From: an uncultured delta proteobacterium
GTDB lineage: Bacteria > RBG-13-61-14 > DRUE01
NCBI GenBank assembly: GCA_903930515.1
Contig: CAIYYW010000078.1
Span: 1 to 11,277, forward strand
Length of the DNA: 11,277 bases
Direction: 5' to 3'
How positions within the stretch are numbered: the stretch's first letter is position 1; every line of letters begins with the position of its first letter. The notes beneath the pieces were generated by a model. That model was not told the DNA's origin. It worked only from the letters and a program-made list of their open reading frames with translations, and ran no database searches. Position numbers and translations under genes: made by a program. Below are positions 7,547-11,277 of the stretch, piece after piece.

Positions 7547-8069
7547 ATGCTTCTTCGCCGGGTTCGGGGGGCAGGGGGTGCTCTCAATGGGATACTTCCT
7601 GGCCTACGCCGCGATGAAGGAAGGCAAGGAAGTGACCTATCTTCCGGCTTACGGCGCGGAGGTCCGAGGAGGCACGGCTCATTGCACGGTCGGGATCAGC
7701 GACGAGGAGATCGCGTCGCCGGTTGCGAGCGAGCCGGAGTATGTGGTTGCAATGAACCAGCCCTCGGCGAAGAAGTTCCAGAACGCGATCTGCTCGGGCG
7801 GGATGATGTTCATCAATTCCACCCTGGTCACCGAGCCGCCGCAGCGGGGCGACATTGAGATCGTGGAAGTGCCGGCTTCGGGGATCGCGGAGGAGATGAA
7901 AAATATTCAGGCGACCAACCTGGTGATGCTGGGGGCGCTGGTGAAGAAGACCGGGCTGGTGAGTTTGAAGAGCCTGGAGCTTTCCGTGGAAGACGCTTTC
8001 AGCGCGAAGAAAAAGCTGATCCCGGTCAACCTGGGCGCGTTGCGCAGGGGCTGGGAGTATCTTGACTGA
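7536..8069 (+). CDS. korC: 2-oxoacid:ferredoxin oxidoreductase, gamma subunit
   Basis: This 177-residue gamma subunit of the Rossmann-like fold is thought to help bind CoA in the complex. Family marks are the N-terminal GFGGQG (9-14), YGAEVRGGTAHC (39-50) and a VVAMNQPSAKKF segment (70-81). It completes the four-subunit set. The ATG at 7536 has AGGA (7531-7534) only one base away, so the TTG at 7539 is a possible alternative start and would shorten the protein by one residue. Its stop codon lies in a stem-loop that also holds the SD of the next gene. Confidence 0.92.
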   Translation: MLIKCFFAGFGGQGVLSMGYFLAYAAMKEGKEVTYLPAYGAEVRGGTAHCTVGISDEEIASPVASEPEYVVAMNQPSAKKFQNAICSGGMMFINSTLVTEPPQRGDIEIVEVPASGIAEEMKNIQATNLVMLGALVKKTGLVSLKSLELSVEDAFSAKKKLIPVNLGALRRGWEYLD

Positions 8070-8079
8070 AAGGAGTCAA
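8062..8079 (+). promoter_or_regulatory. Stem-loop joining the gamma stop codon to the ACT gene SD
   Basis: TTGACT (8062-8067) and AGTCAA (8074-8079) are perfect inverted repeats around a GAAAGG loop. The stop TGA (8067-8069) of the gamma gene and the SD AAAGGAG (8069-8075) of the ACT gene both lie within it. Ribosomes ending the gamma gene would open the stem, which could couple ACT protein synthesis to upstream translation. The stem is short and AT-containing, so this may be chance. Confidence 0.4.
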
Positions 8080-8081
8080 AG

Positions 8082-8510
8082 ATGATTCTGGAACAGATTT
8101 CCGTGGAGCTGGTCAATCAGCCGGGCGAGATGAGCAAGTTGAGCGACCTGCTCGGCGAGGAAGGGATCAATATCCGGGCGATCTGCGCGGCGCCTGAGAA
8201 TAAGCGGAGTATGATCCGGTTTGTGGTGGACAACCCGGACAAGGCCAAGGACATCCTGCAGAGCCAGGGGTATAAAATAGAAGTGGAGCAGGTGATCGCG
8301 GTGGAAACCCCGGACCATCCGGGCGGCTTGAACGCGGTGCTCAAGCCCTTGAGAGACGCCAAGATCAATGTCAGCTATCTCTATCCTTTTATCGGCAGAT
8401 TCCATGATAATGCGGTGCTGATCCTCGGGGTGGACCAAATCGAGCCGGCGATCAAGGTTCTGCAGAAGAACTATCTAAAAATATTAGTCAAGGAGTTGTA
8501 CCAAATTTAA
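8082..8510 (+). CDS. Tandem ACT-domain protein, likely amino-acid sensor
   Basis: This 142-residue protein is built of two ACT domains and nothing else. The first (about 4-70) has the NQPGEMSKLSDLLGEEGINI helix-turn (12-31); the second (about 71-140) has the matching DHPGGLNAVLKPLRDAKINV (78-97). In this family the glycine-containing turn between the first strand and helix helps form an amino-acid-binding interface. Stand-alone double ACT proteins are often found next to 2-oxoacid oxidoreductase or acyl-CoA ligase genes. Here it follows the gamma gene by 12 bases, with a strong SD (AAAGGAG, 8069-8075) six bases before ATG. I infer that it adjusts the oxidoreductase to amino-acid levels, but no ligand can be read from the sequence. 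Confidence 0.88.
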   Translation: MILEQISVELVNQPGEMSKLSDLLGEEGINIRAICAAPENKRSMIRFVVDNPDKAKDILQSQGYKIEVEQVIAVETPDHPGGLNAVLKPLRDAKINVSYLYPFIGRFHDNAVLILGVDQIEPAIKVLQKNYLKILVKELYQI

Positions 8511-8511
8511 A

Positions 8512-8988
8512 ATGAAGAGACCGGAAGCGGTTTATGCGGCGATCGGGATTCTTTCGCTGGCGGCGGCGGTGCTATGGTTTTGGCTGGTCACCGCGGAATT
8601 GGGGATCTATCCGAGCGTGACTTTCAAGCGGCTGGATCAAATGTATCTTTCCATCCTGCCGGTCAAGGCGGCGCTCTGGGCCTTTGCCCTGGCCCTGGTG
8701 GCGGTGATCTACGGCTTTTTCCAATGCCGGGTCTGGGCGCGTAAGATAGCCTTTTTGCTGATCGTGCTCGTGCTCCTGGTTTTCGGCGGGGATCTGATCA
8801 ATGTTTTCACCATCACTCATCGGCCCCTGCTTTCCGGGTCGTTCCTGAATGTCGTTTTGTTCAAGCTGGGAATCTTCCTGGGCGCGGCCTCTACGATGTT
8901 ACTGATGCTCCGGCCCGAGGTGGGCAGGTTTTTCAAGGGGTATCCCCCGGAAGCGGGCGGATTCAGGAAGAGCTCTTCACCAGATTAA
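8512..8988 (+). CDS. Unknown four-helix integral membrane protein
   Basis: I do not recognise this 158-residue protein. It has four hydrophobic segments at about 6-27, 51-70, 77-98 and 110-133, with a positively charged loop (QCRVWARK, 71-78) between the second and third. The C-terminal 25 residues are hydrophilic. No catalytic or metal-binding motif is visible. The ATG follows the stop of the ACT gene by one base, and the nearest SD (AAGGAG, 8490-8495) is 16 bases away, so translation is probably by re-initiation after the ACT gene. The last 26 bases overlap the 3' end of the aconitase gene on the other strand. A place in the same operon is inferred from spacing only. Confidence 0.75.
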   Translation: MKRPEAVYAAIGILSLAAAVLWFWLVTAELGIYPSVTFKRLDQMYLSILPVKAALWAFALALVAVIYGFFQCRVWARKIAFLLIVLVLLVFGGDLINVFTITHRPLLSGSFLNVVLFKLGIFLGAASTMLLMLRPEVGRFFKGYPPEAGGFRKSSSPD

Positions 8989-10885
8989 GCAGCCCGCCGG
9001 CCGACAATATTTTCCGTTCCCGCTCCGTGAGCCTCAATTTTGCCTGGACCCTTTTCCCGGTTCGGGGGTTTGGGAAATTCAGGGTTTCGGAATCAGCAAC
9101 TTCCCGGGCCAGGTCGGAGAAAACGATCCGATCTCCCGGTTCCATCCCGTGGTAATCCTCCGCGCCGATCACCGCGGGGACGATCCCGAAATTGATCAGG
9201 TTGGCCAGATGAATCCGGGCGAAGCTTATTGCCAGGACCAGCCTGATCCCGAGAAAGCGGGGCGCCAATGCGGCGTGCTCGCGGGAGCTTCCCTGTCCGT
9301 AATTCTCCCCGCCTAAAATAATTCCGCTGCCTTTTTCCTTCGCGCGCGCCGCGAATTTGGGGTCCAGGCGGGAAAAGACATAGTCGCTGATTTTGGGAAG
9401 GTTGGACCGGAGCGGGAGGATTTTGCTTCCGCCCGGGAGGATGTCGTCGGTGGTCACATTGTTTCCGGCCTTGAGCAAAATTTCCAGATCCAGCTTCTGC
9501 GGGAGCGGCTCGAATTTCGGGAGCGGCTGGATGTTGGGGCCTCTCCTCAATTCCATCGGCCCGCGCTTCCGGGAAGGGGCGACGATCATTGAATCGTCAA
9601 TCCAGAATTTTTTCGGCTCGGCAATTTTCGGATACTTCCCGAGCTTCCTCGGGTCAACCAGTTTCCCGGACAGCGCCGCGGCGGCCGCGGTTTCCGGGCT
9701 TACGAGAAAAACCTTGTCGCCGACGGTCCCGCTCCGGCCGGGGAAGTTGCGGTTGTAGGTGCGGACGGAGTTGATCCCGGTGGCGGGCGCGCTTCCCATC
9801 CCGATGCAGCCGTCGCAGCAAGGCTCGTAAATTCTGGCGCCGGCCTGGATCAGGGTTGCGAGCGCGCCGGAATCCGCGAGCATTTTCAGTACTTGGCGAG
9901 AGCCGGGGTTGATGGACAGACTCGTCTGTTCCGGGATCTTCCTGCCTTTGAGAATAGCCGCTGCCAAGGCAAGGTCGCGATAGGAGCTGTTGGTGCAGGA
10001 ACCCAAATTCACCTGTTGAATCTCAGGCGTGCCGGCCTCTTTCACCGGAACCACCCGGTCCGGGCTGCCGGGAAGAGCCACCATCGGCTCCAGCTTGGCC
10101 AGATCAATTTCCATCACCTGGCCGTATTCGGCGTTTTTCTTTGGCGCAATTTCGCAAAAGCTTTTCCCCCGGCCCTGCCTGGTCAGGAACTCGCGGGTGC
10201 CGCGGTCGGAGGGGAAGATGGAACTGGTGGCTCCGGTTTCCGCGCCCATATTGGTGACGGTCGCCCGCTCAAAAACTGAGAGCGTTTCAACCCCGGGCCC
10301 GAAATATTCCAATACCTTTCCCACCCCGCCCTTGACCGTAAGCCTCCGGAGCAATTCCAGGATCAAATCTTTGGCGCTGACCCAAGGGGACAGCTTCCCG
10401 GTCAGCTTTATTCCGATTACCTCCGGGCAACGAAGGAAGAAAGGATAGCCTGCCATTGCGCAGGCAACATCCAATCCGCCCGCGCCCATCGCAAGCATCC
10501 CGGCTCCGCCCCCAGTCGGGGTATGGCTGTCCGAGCCGAGCAGGGTTTTCCCAGGCGCAGAGAACCGCTCCAAATGGACCTGGTGGCAGATGCCGTTTCC
10601 CGGCCTGGAGAAATAGATCCCGAATTTTTTCGCGCAACTTTGCAAAAAAAGATGGTCGTCCATATTCTCGTATCCGAGCTGGAGGGTATTATGGTCTATA
10701 TAGATCGCGCTAAGCTGAGTCTTGACCCGGGGCGTCCCCATCGCCTCAAATTCCAGGCAAGCCATAGTCCCGGTGGCGTCCTGGAGCAAGGTCTGGTCTA
10801 TCCGGATCCCGATCTCCGACCCCGGCTTCAACTCTCCCTCAACCAGATGCCTCTTCAAAATCTGTCCTACTATCGTTCCCTTCAA
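8963..10885 (-). CDS. Aconitate hydratase, Aquifex type
   Basis: This complete 640-residue aconitase interconverts citrate and isocitrate through cis-aconitate in the TCA cycle. Length and order fit the Aquifex-type group: the Fe-S core comes first and the swivelling domain (about 465-630) last. DSHT (119-122) is an active-site signature. Three cluster ligands are visible: Cys297 in GSCTNS, and Cys357 and Cys360 in CCDGC. The swivelling domain has GGENYGQGSSREHA (525-538), including the substrate-binding Ser-Arg. The start is TTG at 10885-10883, chosen because GAGGAG (complement of 10891-10896) sits five bases upstream; a nearby ATG is out of frame. Homoaconitase or isopropylmalate isomerase activity is possible in the superfamily, but length and fused domains favour aconitase. 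Its neighbour encodes a possible 2-oxoglutarate oxidoreductase. Confidence 0.92.
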   Translation of the reverse strand: MKGTIVGQILKRHLVEGELKPGSEIGIRIDQTLLQDATGTMACLEFEAMGTPRVKTQLSAIYIDHNTLQLGYENMDDHLFLQSCAKKFGIYFSRPGNGICHQVHLERFSAPGKTLLGSDSHTPTGGGAGMLAMGAGGLDVACAMAGYPFFLRCPEVIGIKLTGKLSPWVSAKDLILELLRRLTVKGGVGKVLEYFGPGVETLSVFERATVTNMGAETGATSSIFPSDRGTREFLTRQGRGKSFCEIAPKKNAEYGQVMEIDLAKLEPMVALPGSPDRVVPVKEAGTPEIQQVNLGSCTNSSYRDLALAAAILKGRKIPEQTSLSINPGSRQVLKMLADSGALATLIQAGARIYEPCCDGCIGMGSAPATGINSVRTYNRNFPGRSGTVGDKVFLVSPETAAAAALSGKLVDPRKLGKYPKIAEPKKFWIDDSMIVAPSRKRGPMELRRGPNIQPLPKFEPLPQKLDLEILLKAGNNVTTDDILPGGSKILPLRSNLPKISDYVFSRLDPKFAARAKEKGSGIILGGENYGQGSSREHAALAPRFLGIRLVLAISFARIHLANLINFGIVPAVIGAEDYHGMEPGDRIVFSDLAREVADSETLNFPNPRTGKRVQAKLRLTERERKILSAGGLLNLVKSSS

Positions 10886-10905
10886 CTCTTCTCCTCATTC
10901 GTGGC

Positions 10906-10923
10906 GCGGACACTCCTGTCCGC
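10906..10923. repeat. Hairpin A (18-base family)
   Basis: GCGGACA (10906-10912) pairs perfectly with TGTCCGC (10917-10923) around CTCC. It lies 9 bases from the aconitase SD and would be in the leader of that message. It is one of three related 18-base copies (with 11051-11068 and 11095-11112). Confidence 0.85.
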
Positions 10924-10936
10924 ACACAATGCCTTT

Positions 10937-10957
10937 GGGCGACTCACCGAGTCGCCC
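10937..10957. repeat. Hairpin B
   Basis: GGGCGACTC (10937-10945) and GAGTCGCCC (10949-10957) form a perfect nine-pair stem with an ACC loop. It is separated by GTAC from hairpin C, with which it shares the GGGCGA and TCGCCC ends. Confidence 0.85.
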
Positions 10958-10961
10958 GTAC

Positions 10962-10983
10962 GGGCGAAGCCTTCGCTTCGCCC
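10962..10983. repeat. Hairpin C
   Basis: GGGCGAAGC (10962-10970) and GCTTCGCCC (10975-10983) form a perfect nine-pair stem with a CTTC loop. The inner arms of hairpins B and C plus their spacer also make a perfect 16-base palindrome, TCGCCCGTACGGGCGA (10952-10967), so two exclusive folds are possible. Confidence 0.85.
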
Positions 10984-10987
10984 CGCT

Positions 10988-11016
10988 ATGATTCCACATC
11001 CCCCTCCCAATTTCAA
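10988..11016 (-). promoter_or_regulatory. Candidate promoter of the aconitase gene
   Basis: On the minus strand TTGAAA (11016-11011) and AATCAT (10993-10988) are 17 bases apart, matching five and four of six consensus bases. Transcription from near 10981 would place hairpins B, A and part of C in the aconitase leader. The -10 is weak, and a GATAAT further upstream (11042-11037) has no partner -35. Confidence 0.3.
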
Positions 11017-11050
11017 ATCCTCATCCCAAAGCCCTGATTATCACCGTAGA

Positions 11051-11081
11051 GGGGACACGCGTGTCCGCGATAGCTCTGAAT
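11051..11081. repeat. Repeat unit D: 18-base hairpin plus GCTCTGAAT
   Basis: GGACACGCGTGTCC (11053-11066) is a perfect palindrome inside an 18-base segment (11051-11068) that matches hairpin A at 15 of 18 positions. GCTCTGAAT (11073-11081) follows after four bases. Confidence 0.75.
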
Positions 11082-11094
11082 ACTCCCCTGGGGT

Positions 11095-11126
11095 GCAGAC
11101 ACTCTTGTCTGCGTGTTGCTTTGAAT
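11095..11126. repeat. Repeat unit E: 18-base hairpin plus GCTTTGAAT
   Basis: GCAGACA (11095-11101) pairs with TGTCTGC (11106-11112) around CTCT. It differs from hairpin A at three positions, two of which form a compensated pair (G-C to A-T). GCTTTGAAT (11118-11126) follows after five bases. Confidence 0.8.
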
Positions 11127-11132
11127 GTGCGA

Positions 11133-11161
11133 GCGCCTTCAGGCGCGATTCTGCTTTGAAT
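11133..11161. repeat. Repeat unit F: GCGCC hairpin plus GCTTTGAAT
   Basis: GCGCC (11133-11137) pairs with GGCGC (11142-11146) around TTCA, and GCTTTGAAT (11153-11161) follows after six bases. The unit runs into the end of the partial minus-strand gene; the TGA stop is in the hairpin loop. Confidence 0.7.
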
Positions 11162-11276
11162 ACTCCTTCCCCGTCAATTCCGCATAAGTTGTTTCAAGGG
11201 CAAATATTTTTTTTGCCCAGGCGCCAGGGCGATCAAGTAGAGGCATTGTTGACGCTGAATGGCACTCTGGAGGAAT
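11139..11276 (-). CDS. Possible C-terminal end of an unidentified gene
   Basis: A minus-strand frame is open from the window edge for 45 codons to TGA at 11141-11139. Its translation includes PPECHSAS, TMPLLDRPG and an amphipathic WAKKIFALETTYAEL helix, which looks protein-like, but I cannot name a family. Third codon positions are more AT-rich than in the neighbouring genes. The last eight or so codons (EYSKQNRA) and the stop fall within repeat unit F, so the natural end may have been replaced by the repeat. If real it would lie upstream of, and on the same strand as, the aconitase gene. A 45-codon frame can also occur by chance. Confidence 0.42.
   Translation of the reverse strand: MPPECHSASTMPLLDRPGAWAKKIFALETTYAELTGKEYSKQNRA
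11198..11218. repeat. Inverted repeat with T-rich loop
   Basis: GGGCAAA (11198-11204) and TTTGCCC (11212-11218) are perfect inverted repeats around TATTTTT. On the minus strand the segment lies inside the possible partial gene, where the A-run reads as Lys-Lys-Ile. No T-run follows the stem on either strand, so I do not call a terminator. Confidence 0.5.
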
Positions 11277-11277
11277 A

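Larger units (their letters stand above)
10886..11138. other. Hairpin-rich intergenic region upstream of the aconitase gene
   Basis: This 253-base spacer lies between the aconitase start and the end of a partial minus-strand gene. It holds five complete hairpins and part of a sixth, three short direct-repeat spacers (two here, one just beyond), the aconitase SD and one candidate promoter. No plausible gene was found. The component repeats are listed separately. Confidence 0.7.

Noticed and set aside
10722-10991. 89-codon plus-strand frame with GHSCPH and SPSRPYGRS-type text
   Set aside because: It reads through the aconitase start and hairpins A-C. Its apparent sequence is only the translation of the palindromic repeats.
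10906-11161. Possible CRISPR array
   Set aside because: Repeats are short, differ from each other, and are self-complementary; spacing is irregular and no cas gene is present.
11198-11218. Intrinsic terminator with the eight-T run
   Set aside because: The T-run is in the loop and one arm of the stem, not after it, on either strand.
11269-11277. GGAGG at the right edge as the SD of a plus-strand gene
   Set aside because: A start codon would lie outside the window, and the competing minus-strand frame over the same bases looks more protein-like; it cannot be decided from here.

Overview
The window looks like chromosome of an uncultured, probably anaerobic, fairly GC-rich bacterium. The basis is a ferredoxin-dependent 2-oxoacid oxidoreductase operon, an Aquifex-type aconitase, and a very large secreted subtilase with dockerin-like calcium loops. 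The taxon cannot be fixed from the sequence; a candidate-phylum bacterium such as Omnitrophota is only a guess from gene style. Four of the eight genes whose start is inside the window begin with TTG, each of which I judged from Shine-Dalgarno (SD) position and reading frame.

Left third (1-5387), cell envelope and secretion. A partial minus-strand gene at the left edge encodes an exported, possibly lipid-anchored protein with a Cys-rich Ig-like repeat. It diverges, across a 300-base spacer, from a 1594-residue secreted S8 (subtilisin-like) protease. The protease carries dockerin-like calcium loops both inside its catalytic domain and near its C-terminus, then a Cys-rich tail with a repeated CxCxDxxTWxxC motif.

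Middle (5480-8988), central metabolism. A tight plus-strand operon encodes all four subunits of a 2-oxoacid:ferredoxin oxidoreductase in the order delta (ferredoxin), alpha, beta, gamma. Neighbouring subunit genes overlap by 4-14 bases. It is followed by a tandem-ACT amino-acid-sensing protein and an unknown four-helix membrane protein. The likely reaction is CoA-dependent oxidative decarboxylation of 2-oxoglutarate or branched-chain 2-oxoacids, passing electrons to ferredoxin, or the reverse direction. The ACT protein could couple it to amino-acid status.

Right third (8963-10885), minus strand. A complete 640-residue aconitase faces the operon; the last genes overlap tail to tail by 26 bases. 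Aconitase plus a 2-oxoglutarate oxidoreductase would make a coherent oxidative or reductive TCA segment.

Right edge (10886-11277). The spacer upstream of the aconitase gene is packed with perfect inverted repeats. Three consecutive units consist of a hairpin followed 4-6 bases later by GCTYTGAAT. Three hairpins belong to one diverged 18-base family, including a compensatory base-pair change. This REP-like array, which also supplies the stop codon of a partial minus-strand gene at the edge, is the least explained structure in the window. I found no CRISPR array, tRNA, rRNA, transposase or phage gene.
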